Made by a program: the position numbers and the translations under genes
In this document: positions 1 to 7,545 of the stretch, one piece after another
Layout: each line of letters begins with the position of its first letter
Numbering within the stretch: the first letter of the stretch is position 1
NCBI RefSeq assembly: GCF_034931005.1
Contig: NZ_JAYGIN010000014.1
Coordinates: 124,001 to 188,000 of the forward strand
Direction: 5' to 3'
Length of the DNA stretch: 64,000 nucleotides
Source: Arcicella sp034931005
GTDB taxonomy: Bacteria; Bacteroidota; Bacteroidia; Cytophagales; Spirosomataceae
The notes under the pieces: generated by a model
The model's database searches: none
What the model was told of the DNA's origin: nothing
Seen by the model: only the letters and a program-made list of their open reading frames with translations

Positions 1-2
1 CA

Positions 3-1241
3 AAAATTATCAAATACCGTAAAGTGAAAACTAAGACTGGTGAAGAATATCACATCGTTTTAGACAAAACACCTTTCTATGCGGAAATGGGTGGTCAAGT
101 GGGAGACAGTGGGCAGTTATCAGTTATCAATGAACAAGGAACCGTAAACATTAAGATATCTGATACGAAAAAAGAAAACGATTTATTTATTCATATTTCT
201 ACGGATAAAAACTTTGAGTCTTTCATTCAACTAATAACTAATAACCAATCTCCAGTAACCGCTCAGATTGACACTTCACGCAGACACAGAATTACACAAA
301 ATCACACGGCTACGCACTTAATGTTGTCGGCGATGCGTCAGGTTTTGGGTTCTCATGTTTCACAAAAAGGGTCTTACCAAAACGAAGATATTACTCGTTT
401 CGACTTTGCTCATTTCTCGAAAGTAACAGACGAAGAATTGGCTCAAATTGAAACGATTGTCAATGAGAAAATTCGTGAAAATATCAAATTAGACGAAAAA
501 CGTAACGTACCAATTCAAGAAGCAGTTAATGCAGGAGCAACGGCTACATTTGGTGAAAAATATGGCGATTTTGTAAGAGTTATTACATTCGACCCTAACT
601 TTTCAGTAGAACTTTGTGGAGGTACGCACGTGCCTGCAACGGGGGAAATTGGAATGTTCAAATTTGCGGCTGAAAGTTCAGTTTCTGCGGGTGTACGTCG
701 TGTGGAGGCATATACGGGCGAAAAAGCATTGTCAGTTATCAATGAGCAGTTAGCCGTTATCAACGAAATTAAAGAGCTTTTCAAAGGACAATCTGACCTT
801 GTAAAAGCCGTGAAAACTTTGCAAGAAGAACGCAACGCTTTAGCGAAAAAGATTGAAGTTTTAGAAAACGAAAAACTCCAAGAGACGAAAGAAAGATTGT
901 TTGCCAAGATTATATCGGTAGGAGATATTAACATGATTGCGGAAGTAGTAGAAGTACCTTCTGCGGATGCTTTGAAGCAATTAGCTTACGAATTAAAAGC
1001 GAAAATTGGCGATTTGTACTGCGTTTTAGGGGCTGAAATTGGTGGAAAACCACAATTAGCCGTTATGATTGCTGACAATTTAGTAGAAAGCAAAAAACTT
1101 AACGCTGGACAAATTATCCGTGAAATGGCGAAAGAAGTGAAAGGCGGTGGTGGTGGACAAGCCTTCTTTGCAACTGCGGGTGGTTCAGATGTTTCTGGAT
1201 TAGCAAAAGCGGTTGAAAAGGGGAAGAGTTTTGTGGCGTAG
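3..1241 (+). CDS. alaS: Alanine--tRNA ligase, C-terminal part (5' end outside window)
   Basis: Charges tRNA-Ala with alanine in the cytosol and edits mischarged Ser/Gly. The reading frame is open from base 3, so this is the 3' part of a longer gene; a GTG at 24 is internal and not the start. The editing/zinc site is visible: HTATH at 303-317 and CGGTH at 615-629, the HxxxH and CxxxH pairs of class II AlaRS. After these come the coiled-coil linker and the glycine-rich C-Ala end (GGGGGQ). Odd: three stretches (about 114-137, 229-259, 731-766) read like intergenic repeat DNA in frame and encode SVINEQ-type peptides. A terminator follows directly. The family assignment is secure. Confidence 0.97.
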   Translation, partial: KIIKYRKVKTKTGEEYHIVLDKTPFYAEMGGQVGDSGQLSVINEQGTVNIKISDTKKENDLFIHISTDKNFESFIQLITNNQSPVTAQIDTSRRHRITQNHTATHLMLSAMRQVLGSHVSQKGSYQNEDITRFDFAHFSKVTDEELAQIETIVNEKIRENIKLDEKRNVPIQEAVNAGATATFGEKYGDFVRVITFDPNFSVELCGGTHVPATGEIGMFKFAAESSVSAGVRRVEAYTGEKALSVINEQLAVINEIKELFKGQSDLVKAVKTLQEERNALAKKIEVLENEKLQETKERLFAKIISVGDINMIAEVVEVPSADALKQLAYELKAKIGDLYCVLGAEIGGKPQLAVMIADNLVESKKLNAGQIIREMAKEVKGGGGGQAFFATAGGSDVSGLAKAVEKGKSFVA

Positions 1242-1283
1242 TCATTTAGTGATTATTAAAGTAAATAATCAATCAGTTTCAAG

Positions 1284-1316
1284 AATCCCTAAAAACGAAA
1301 CTTTTTAGGGATTTTT
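1284..1316 (+). terminator. Rho-independent terminator after alaS
   Basis: A 12-bp perfect stem (1284-1295 with 1302-1313) with a 6-nt loop runs into a T-run, 43 bp after the alaS stop. Confidence 0.85.
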
Positions 1317-1333
1317 GGTTGTTGAAATTTTAG

Positions 1334-2332
1334 ATGTTCAAAAATCTTCCTTCCTCTGCAATTACGTTTGCCATCCAAAAAATGAATGATTTGGGTAGCA
1401 AACGTATTCCGTTTCTTTTCGTGATTGATTACGAAATGAAAGAACCAATTGTATTGACTTTGGAGGAAGTTGAGCAGGAAAATATTTTCTATAAAATTAA
1501 TGAGAGAACAAATTTTTCCTTCTGTGAAAAGCCTTACGAAAAACCACTTTATTTAGAAAAATATCCCATCAGTTTTCAAGAATACCAACAATCTTTTGAC
1601 GTTGTAAAAAATGCAATGTTGCGTGGTGATAGCTTTTTAACGAATTTAACAAAACCGACACCTATCAAAATAAATTTGTCTTTGCAGGAAATTTTCCAGA
1701 GAAGTCGAGCGAAATATCAGCTTTATTTTAAGGATAAATTTGTCCTCTTTTCTCCCGAAATATTTGTCAAAATTGAGAATGGAATTATTTCGTCGCACCC
1801 GATGAAAGGGACAATTTCGGCAGATATTCCTGATGCGGAAAGCGTAATTTTAAACGATAAAAAAGAATTTGCGGAACATACAACTATTGTCGATTTAATC
1901 CGAAATGATATTAGTATGGTGGCTGAAAAGGTTTGGGTTGAAAAATTTAGATACATCAGCCGAATCCATAGGCACGAAGGAGATTTGTTACAAGTTAGTT
2001 CTGAAATTTGCGGAAAATTACCCGAAAATTATCACGAACAAATTGGAACACTCTTGTTTAAACTATTACCCGCAGGTTCAATTTGTGGAGCTCCCAAACC
2101 GCAAACTTTGGCAATTATTAAAGAAGCCGAAAATTACGATAGAGGTTTTTATACAGGTGTTTTTGGGATTTTTGATGGTGAAAATTTAGATAGTTCAGTT
2201 ATGATTCGCTTTATTGAAAAACAAGAAAATGGCAGATTGATTTTTAAAAGTGGAGGAGGAATAACGGTATATTCAGAGGCGAAGTCTGAATATCAAGAAA
2301 TGATAGATAAAGTTTATTTGCCTATTATGTAA
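1334..2332 (+). CDS. pabB: Aminodeoxychorismate synthase component I
   Basis: Chorismate-binding enzyme of folate synthesis: with a glutaminase partner it turns chorismate into 4-amino-4-deoxychorismate. The 332 residues cover the conserved C-terminal catalytic core and lack the long N-terminal region of TrpE. PMKGT at 156-160 has lysine (K158) where TrpE and isochorismate synthases have alanine; this lysine is the PabB covalent-intermediate residue and separates PabB from TrpE. Also visible are DLIRND (187-192), GSICGAPKP (248-256) and SGGGI near the end. No pabA or pabC lies next to it. ATG start 18 bp after the alaS terminator. High confidence in family and subtype. Confidence 0.92.
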   Translation: MFKNLPSSAITFAIQKMNDLGSKRIPFLFVIDYEMKEPIVLTLEEVEQENIFYKINERTNFSFCEKPYEKPLYLEKYPISFQEYQQSFDVVKNAMLRGDSFLTNLTKPTPIKINLSLQEIFQRSRAKYQLYFKDKFVLFSPEIFVKIENGIISSHPMKGTISADIPDAESVILNDKKEFAEHTTIVDLIRNDISMVAEKVWVEKFRYISRIHRHEGDLLQVSSEICGKLPENYHEQIGTLLFKLLPAGSICGAPKPQTLAIIKEAENYDRGFYTGVFGIFDGENLDSSVMIRFIEKQENGRLIFKSGGGITVYSEAKSEYQEMIDKVYLPIM

Positions 2333-2333
2333 C

Positions 2334-2381
2334 ACGATTCTCCTGAATCGTATTACTAATTGTACGATTCTGGAGAATCGT
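2334..2381. repeat. Pair of 18-bp palindromes (acgattct..agaatcgt)
   Basis: Two near-identical palindromes, 2334-2351 and 2364-2381, separated by 12 bp, lie between pabB and the next gene. The second is a perfect 8-bp inverted repeat around GG. The same palindrome plus flanking gtacat occurs at 21959-21983, so this is a dispersed repeat. Confidence 0.8.
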
Positions 2382-2391
2382 TGTACATTTT

Positions 2392-3216
2392 ATGTGGAAA
2401 AAAGAAATACATAAATTCTTAGAAATCAATCAGATAGCGTTTGAAGTTAATCAAACATTATCTGTTTTTGAAATATTATATTTACCTGATTTTCAACTGT
2501 ATTTGCATCTAATTGACCTTAATGAATTCTCTTCAAATTCTATCTCAATTACTTATTTTCAAGACCTTTCTGAAAAAGTAAATATTCAAAACCAACGAAT
2601 CATTCATCTGTGGGAAGACGTTTGGGCTGACAAAAAAGACTTAGTCCAATCTCGAATTTTAGCTATGATTGGTAAATTCTCACGCCTTAATGCCAGACAT
2701 TGTTTTATTGAAAGAATTGATAAACCAACGGCTGATAAATTCTTGAATGAGAATCATCTCCAAGCTTCTGTTAAAGCAAAATTCAAGTATGGTTTGTTTC
2801 TAAAAACTCAATATGTAAAAAAGTTTTTAGATAAACAAAGTGTAGAAAATGAGTTAATTGCCGTAGCAACATTTAGCGGTGGACGAACATTGAAAGAAGG
2901 AGAACGTAAAGACTTTCGGTCGTATGAATTAATCCGTTTTGCTTCTTTAAAAGGTTTTGTGGTTGTGGGAGGTATGGATAAATTATTGAAGGCATTTATT
3001 GCAGAACATTCACCTGATGATATAATGTCGTATGCTGACCGTGATTGGTCGGATGGGAGAAGTTATTTGAAATTAGGATTTTTGAAGATAGGCTTATTAA
3101 ATCCACAGTGTTTTGTAGTTGATGAAAATACTAACCAACGCTTATTAACTCATGAAGTTAATGTTGAAATTGTGAATGCAGGAAGTATAAAATATGTAAA
3201 GATTTTAAAGATTTAG
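2392..3216 (+). CDS. Homing-endonuclease-like protein (degenerate Vsr-type nuclease plus GNAT-like C-terminal domain)
   Basis: A 274-residue protein resembling phage Hef-type homing endonucleases. Residues about 20-95 look like the Vsr/PD-(D/E)XK half: a phage-like 'LIHLWEDVW' pattern (RIIHLWEDVW, 69-78) and a following QSRI. The acidic/YWH catalytic stretch expected earlier is replaced by QLYLHLIDLNEF, so the nuclease may be dead. Residues about 100-245 match the second half of those phage proteins: NHLQ (121-124), ELIAVATFSGGR, VVGGMDKLLKAF and SYADRDWSDG (213-222). It is a free-standing gene between pabB and a terminator, so it does not look like an active intron/intein mobile. The similarity is from memory of the family; the function is unknown. 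Confidence 0.55.
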   Translation: MWKKEIHKFLEINQIAFEVNQTLSVFEILYLPDFQLYLHLIDLNEFSSNSISITYFQDLSEKVNIQNQRIIHLWEDVWADKKDLVQSRILAMIGKFSRLNARHCFIERIDKPTADKFLNENHLQASVKAKFKYGLFLKTQYVKKFLDKQSVENELIAVATFSGGRTLKEGERKDFRSYELIRFASLKGFVVVGGMDKLLKAFIAEHSPDDIMSYADRDWSDGRSYLKLGFLKIGLLNPQCFVVDENTNQRLLTHEVNVEIVNAGSIKYVKILKI

Positions 3217-3220
3217 GCAT

Positions 3221-3256
3221 AAAAAAATCTTCGACTATATCAGAGGAAGATTTTAT
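3221..3256 (+). terminator. Probable terminator after the homing-endonuclease-like gene
   Basis: A 9-bp perfect stem (3224-3232 with 3246-3254), preceded by an A-run and ending in TTTT, starts 5 bp after the stop codon. The loop is long (13 nt), hence moderate confidence. Confidence 0.55.
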
Positions 3257-3460
3257 GAGTTTTCTTAAATAGTATGGTTAGACCATTAATTTGCAATCGG
3301 GAGTGGTGTAGATAATAATTGATTTGTAGAATAATACAATAATAGGAGTAGAGTAAGGGAGATTAAATTTTGACCAAACCATAAAATTTAATACTCCTTT
3401 ATTAATAATTAGTAGAACTATGTTAATTTCTTCTCAAATGTAAGACGGTATCTTGAGTAT
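3257..3460. other. Intergenic stretch between convergent genes, nothing recognised
   Basis: AT-rich sequence between two facing terminators. No gene, RNA or repeat of the families seen elsewhere in the window was recognised. Confidence 0.5.
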
Positions 3461-3498
3461 AAAAAAAGACAACCCATATCTGGCATGATATGGGTTGT
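3461..3498 (-). terminator. Strong terminator of the LytTR regulator gene
   Basis: Read on the minus strand, a 12-bp perfect stem (3487-3498 with 3469-3480) and 6-nt loop are followed by a T-run (A-run 3461-3467 on +). It lies 34 bp beyond the stop of the regulator gene. Confidence 0.9.
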
Positions 3499-3531
3499 AG
3501 CTGGTACTTTTTAACCTTTATACGGTAATTG

Positions 3532-4284
3532 TCAATTGTTTGTTTTAAGCCATTCTAAGAAATCACTTTTTCTACGACGAGCAATTGGCAACTTGGTATC
3601 GCTACTCATTACAACTATTCCACCATCTTCATTAAGCACTTTTTGGACATGAAAATGAGCAATAAGATGTGAATCATGGATTCGGTAAAAATCATAATCC
3701 TCTAATAACTCTTGGTAGGTTTTTAAGTCTCTCGAAGACATCAATGGTTTTCCTTCTTGCAGGTGTATAATTGTATAGCCATTGGCGGCTTCACAATGTA
3801 TAATTTCCTGAATTTCAATCATTTCCAGACCTTGTTGAGTGGGTACTGCCAATTTATTTTTTCTACTTCTTGGGTTTTGTAAAGTAGAAAGAAGGTTCTT
3901 TAAATCGCCTATTCCACGTTGATTTACCATTTGCTGTTTAGCTTTTTCGACTGTCTCTTTCAACTCATCGGCATTGATAGGCTTTAACAAATAATCTAAA
4001 GCAGAAAACTTGATGGCATTGAGGGCATACTGGTCAAAACCCGTAACGAAAACCACTTTAAAGGTAGGTTTATTGAAACGGGTTAGTAAGTCAAATCCAG
4101 TGCCGTTGGGCATTTCTATGTCTAAAAATATCAAATCTGGATTCAGTTTTGTAATCATTTCAAAGCCTTCGTTGGCTGATGATGCTACACCAAGTATTTG
4201 AATTTCAGGGCAATTTAAAGATAGCATTTTAGATAATGATTCACGTGCGTGAGCTTCATCATCAATGATTACGGTTGAAAACAT
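3532..4284 (-). CDS. LytTR-family response regulator
   Basis: Cytosolic two-component regulator of 250 residues. Residues 1-120 form the receiver domain: acidic pair DDE (8-10), phosphoacceptor D55 in LIFLDIEMP, T/S region FVTGF and a conserved lysine in LLKPI. Residues about 143-245 form a LytTR DNA-binding domain (LEMIEIQEIIHCEA, then HDSHLI and LPIARRRK). It follows the propeller sensor kinase by 40 bp on the same strand, so the two form a two-component pair in one operon, ended by the terminator at 3461-3498. Target genes are not evident. Confidence 0.95.
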   Translation of the reverse strand: MFSTVIIDDEAHARESLSKMLSLNCPEIQILGVASSANEGFEMITKLNPDLIFLDIEMPNGTGFDLLTRFNKPTFKVVFVTGFDQYALNAIKFSALDYLLKPINADELKETVEKAKQQMVNQRGIGDLKNLLSTLQNPRSRKNKLAVPTQQGLEMIEIQEIIHCEAANGYTIIHLQEGKPLMSSRDLKTYQELLEDYDFYRIHDSHLIAHFHVQKVLNEDGGIVVMSSDTKLPIARRRKSDFLEWLKTNN

Positions 4285-4324
4285 CGCAGGAAATAAGTCT
4301 TTGGTTTGGTCATAAATTTATACT

Positions 4325-7300
4325 TCAAAGATACATGACAATCATGACTTTCGTGCCTATTGCAGTTTGATTTGTATCCTGCTTATCAATAATAGAAACT
4401 TCAATTTTAGTGTTTTCAATCAACTCAAGAGAGCGAAGTCGTTCTTCTGTAATTTCGGTACTTCTTGATTTATAAGGTTTTAGAGATTTGCTTTTAATTT
4501 CTGCTGCTTTTTGACGACCAATGCCGTTATCTTCAATAATACAGATTAATTTATTTTCATCTTGTTTAAATTGAATATGTAGAAAACCGTCGTTGTTTTC
4601 CTTGTAAACTAAGCCATGATTGATGGCATTTTCTACAAACGGTTGTAAAAGCATAGAAGGGATTTCTGTATCTAAACTTACCTCAGTATCAATTTGTATT
4701 TTGGATGTAAACTTGCCTTTAAATCTTAGCTCTTCCAATTGGATATAATATTCGAGAAGCACTTTCTCCTCACTCAAGGCAATATATTTATTGCGGGATG
4801 ATTCTAAAAATAACCTCATCAATCTTGAAAATTTACTCAAAAAATTAGTGGCTTCTTCGGTATTGTTATTCAAAATAAAGTTTTGAATCGCACTGAGAGC
4901 ATTAAATACAAAGTGTGGATTCATCTGTGCTTGTAAGGCTTGTAACTCTAACTCCGCAAACTTTTTATTGATTTCTGTTTTTTCTTCTTCCTTTTTTTTG
5001 ATGTTTTTAGTTCTGATGAAGAAATACAAAATGATTAATGCCAAGATGACTGAGACAATAAATGTCTTAAACCAAAGAGTTTGCCAAAAAGGAGGATTAA
5101 TAATAAAAGTGATTGGTTTTATAGGTTGTGAAGGAGTTCCATCAATGTCAAACCCCTGCAAATGAAATTCATATTTTCCTGATGCAAGCAATGAAAACTC
5201 TTTGTGTAAATCCTGAACCGAATGCCAAGCAGTATCAGTATTATCGTTGGAACTCAACATTTTATAATTGTATTTAATATTCTTATCGCTTTTAAAAGAT
5301 AAGGCTACAAATTCTATATCCAGATTGTTTTGGCGATAATTTAGGTTGTATAAGGTGTGAATAGTGGTGTCTTGACGATTGATTTTGATGTTTTTAATAA
5401 TAAGTGGGATATATTGTTTTTCTTTAGAAGATTGTGTGATTGTGTTGAGTGGAAGCGTTGCTAAGCCTTTACTTGTACCTACAAAAAGTTTTCCATCTCT
5501 TACCACAGTCGAATTTACTTCCAATGTAGGTAAGCCTTGAGCTAATGAAATCCTTTTGATTTTATAAGCGAAATGATGCCCCTTTATTATTGAATTTAAG
5601 ACAAAAATTCCTTCATTGGTAGAGACAAACAAACGGTTATTTTCTTTTTCAAAATAAAGATGATTGATAATCATTCCTGACAATTCAGGGATTTCAAATG
5701 GTTTTTCTCGATAAAACCTATAAACGCCATAACCATCTGTACCTACCCAAAGAGCTTTTTCATTGTCTGTTTCAAAGCATGAAATAGGTTTAGATAAAAT
5801 CGGTAATACCTTGTTGTATGGAATAAATTTAGCTACTTTTTTATTTAAATAAATTTTTTGTAACCCTTTATTTGTACCTGTAAAAATGATATGTTTTTCT
5901 CTATTGAAATACATGACATTTGTTTTCACCCCACGGCTATTAGGATGAATTGATAGTTTTAAGTAGTCAATAAAAAAAGTATTAAAATAATCTTTGAGGA
6001 GGCTTATATGCAGTGAGTTTGCTATTAAAAAAAGGTTTTCTGTCAGAAAAATGATATTTTTTACATTTAAGCCAATTAAAATATTTGAATTGTTTTGATG
6101 AACTGTAGTTTTATTGAACTCTAACTTTAACGTTTTCGGTGTTAAGTTTTTTGTATTAACCTCTGATAATGGGAAAAGCATCATGCTGGCATCATTCCAT
6201 AAAATGATAGCTTTGGTAGTTGAATGTACAATTTTCTTTATTGGAATGTTTTTGTTTATATTGAGGTGTTGTAAATATAATTTGTTGTCCTTTGTGAGAA
6301 TATATATATGTCCTTGATTATCTCCAATCCAAATCCTATCATATTTGTCTTTTGTTAGTGTCGTTACAGATATTTCATTTGAAATTTCTGATAAAATCTC
6401 CGATTTTAAAGCCTGTGATGATAACATAAGTAATCCTCTATTTTTAGTACAGAGCCATAAATTATTTTCATTGTCGAAGTAAATGGTATTTACATTGAAA
6501 TTTTTAATAAAATCTAAACTCTTAATACGTTCTATATTTTCATTTATTACAAATGCATCATCTTCAGTTAACACTAATTTCCTGTTAATATTCCCCACGT
6601 TTAATATCAATGATAATTGTGGTGATGGAGAAGGAGATAAATCTTTGAGACGACGAGTCACATTTTTTTTATTCTTAAAAAAACAAATGCTATCATTGTT
6701 GGCATAAATGGTTTTGTCATCATCAAAAATAATTGAAACGGCTTTGTCCCAAAATTCGGGTTGTATATTAGATTTTGATTGAATAATGTGTTGTTTTTTT
6801 AAAATATTGTGTTGAAAGCCCTCTGAAAAAGCTCTTAAATGCCACACTTCAAGTCTATTATTATATTTTTTAGAGAAAAAACTATTATTCTTAATAAGAG
6901 GATATGACTCGGCATAATTAATTGCGGCAATTGAAGCCTTCTTTTTCTCAACATCAAGCAATAAAATATCTCTTTGTCCTAATATTATTTTCATTATATT
7001 TTTTGACTCACTAACGTAGCACCAGATATGTGTATCATGCAACTCCTTATAAGGATTCTCAATCACATGAAATTTCCCATCCTTCAAATCAAAATAAAAG
7101 AAAGCATTAGCATACGATAAAAACCATATTCGCTGTTGAGAATCTTCAGCACAGTGCCAAATGTCATTGTTGGGAAGTCCATTCTTGGTAGTGAATTTCT
7201 CGAATTTATAACCGTCAAATCTGGCAATTCCTTTGTCTGTACAAAACCACATAAAACCTTTACTGTCTTGAAATGCTCGATAAACGTGCGAACTCGGAAG

Positions 7301-7399
7301 ACCATCATCAACGGTGTAGTTTCGGAAATGCGGAGTTTGGGCAAAGTTTTTTTGCGTAGTTAGGAGATATAGAAAATAGATAAGTAGCAGTTTTTTCAT
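4325..7399 (-). CDS. Two-component sensor with extracytoplasmic propeller and LytS-type histidine kinase
   Basis: A 1024-residue sensor. Residues 1-20 are a signal peptide. About 25-690 hold repeated two-component-propeller blades (DGLPSSHVYRAFQDSKGFMW and later FDNENNLWLCT, KALWVGTDGYG). About 690-790 form a Y_Y_Y domain, then one membrane helix (FIVSVILALIILYFF). The kinase half has a coiled coil, H829 in QMNPHFVFNAL (the LytS/YehU-type H-box), an N-box (VENAINHG) and DNGIG at 957-961. It probably senses a periplasmic ligand, perhaps a glycan as in related Bacteroidota sensors (inference), and phosphorylates the downstream LytTR protein. A TAATTTTG box (7411-7404, minus) ends only a few bases before the ATG, so the leader may be very short. 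Confidence 0.92.
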   Translation of the reverse strand: MKKLLLIYFLYLLTTQKNFAQTPHFRNYTVDDGLPSSHVYRAFQDSKGFMWFCTDKGIARFDGYKFEKFTTKNGLPNNDIWHCAEDSQQRIWFLSYANAFFYFDLKDGKFHVIENPYKELHDTHIWCYVSESKNIMKIILGQRDILLLDVEKKKASIAAINYAESYPLIKNNSFFSKKYNNRLEVWHLRAFSEGFQHNILKKQHIIQSKSNIQPEFWDKAVSIIFDDDKTIYANNDSICFFKNKKNVTRRLKDLSPSPSPQLSLILNVGNINRKLVLTEDDAFVINENIERIKSLDFIKNFNVNTIYFDNENNLWLCTKNRGLLMLSSQALKSEILSEISNEISVTTLTKDKYDRIWIGDNQGHIYILTKDNKLYLQHLNINKNIPIKKIVHSTTKAIILWNDASMMLFPLSEVNTKNLTPKTLKLEFNKTTVHQNNSNILIGLNVKNIIFLTENLFLIANSLHISLLKDYFNTFFIDYLKLSIHPNSRGVKTNVMYFNREKHIIFTGTNKGLQKIYLNKKVAKFIPYNKVLPILSKPISCFETDNEKALWVGTDGYGVYRFYREKPFEIPELSGMIINHLYFEKENNRLFVSTNEGIFVLNSIIKGHHFAYKIKRISLAQGLPTLEVNSTVVRDGKLFVGTSKGLATLPLNTITQSSKEKQYIPLIIKNIKINRQDTTIHTLYNLNYRQNNLDIEFVALSFKSDKNIKYNYKMLSSNDNTDTAWHSVQDLHKEFSLLASGKYEFHLQGFDIDGTPSQPIKPITFIINPPFWQTLWFKTFIVSVILALIILYFFIRTKNIKKKEEEKTEINKKFAELELQALQAQMNPHFVFNALSAIQNFILNNNTEEATNFLSKFSRLMRLFLESSRNKYIALSEEKVLLEYYIQLEELRFKGKFTSKIQIDTEVSLDTEIPSMLLQPFVENAINHGLVYKENNDGFLHIQFKQDENKLICIIEDNGIGRQKAAEIKSKSLKPYKSRSTEITEERLRSLELIENTKIEVSIIDKQDTNQTAIGTKVMIVMYL

Positions 7400-7403
7400 G
7401 ACT

Positions 7404-7411
7404 CAAAATTA
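7404..7411 (-). promoter_or_regulatory. Candidate -7 box of the propeller kinase operon
   Basis: On the minus strand it reads TAATTTTG, matching the Bacteroidota TAnnTTTG box. It lies 5 bases before the ATG, which would give an almost leaderless mRNA. No convincing -33 element was seen. Confidence 0.35.
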
Positions 7412-7486
7412 CTGATTGTCTTTATCAATTCTATGTTAATTCCAATCGTTGTATTGGGTTTACTTTATTTAATCCCCATTAAGACT

Positions 7487-7494
7487 TATTTTTG
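7487..7494 (+). promoter_or_regulatory. Candidate leuS promoter -7 box
   Basis: TATTTTTG is a perfect match to TAnnTTTG, 51 bp before the leuS ATG. The leader between them contains the heptamer repeat at 7508-7532. Confidence 0.5.
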
Positions 7495-7507
7495 TAATTC
7501 AGTTATG

Positions 7508-7539
7508 ATTGATAACTGATAACTGATAACTGTTCACTG
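7508..7539 (+). repeat. Heptamer repeat (ataactg family) in the leuS leader
   Basis: Three to four copies of the 7-mer ataactg/aactgat lie directly before leuS. The same heptamer forms the perfect array at 22321-22369 and scattered copies elsewhere. Confidence 0.75.
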
Positions 7540-7545
7540 AAACAA

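Noticed and set aside
515..934. Long antisense open frame inside alaS, and similar ones in leuS, atpA, pyc and katG
   Set aside because: They are antisense or shifted shadows of clearly identified genes with no motif of their own.
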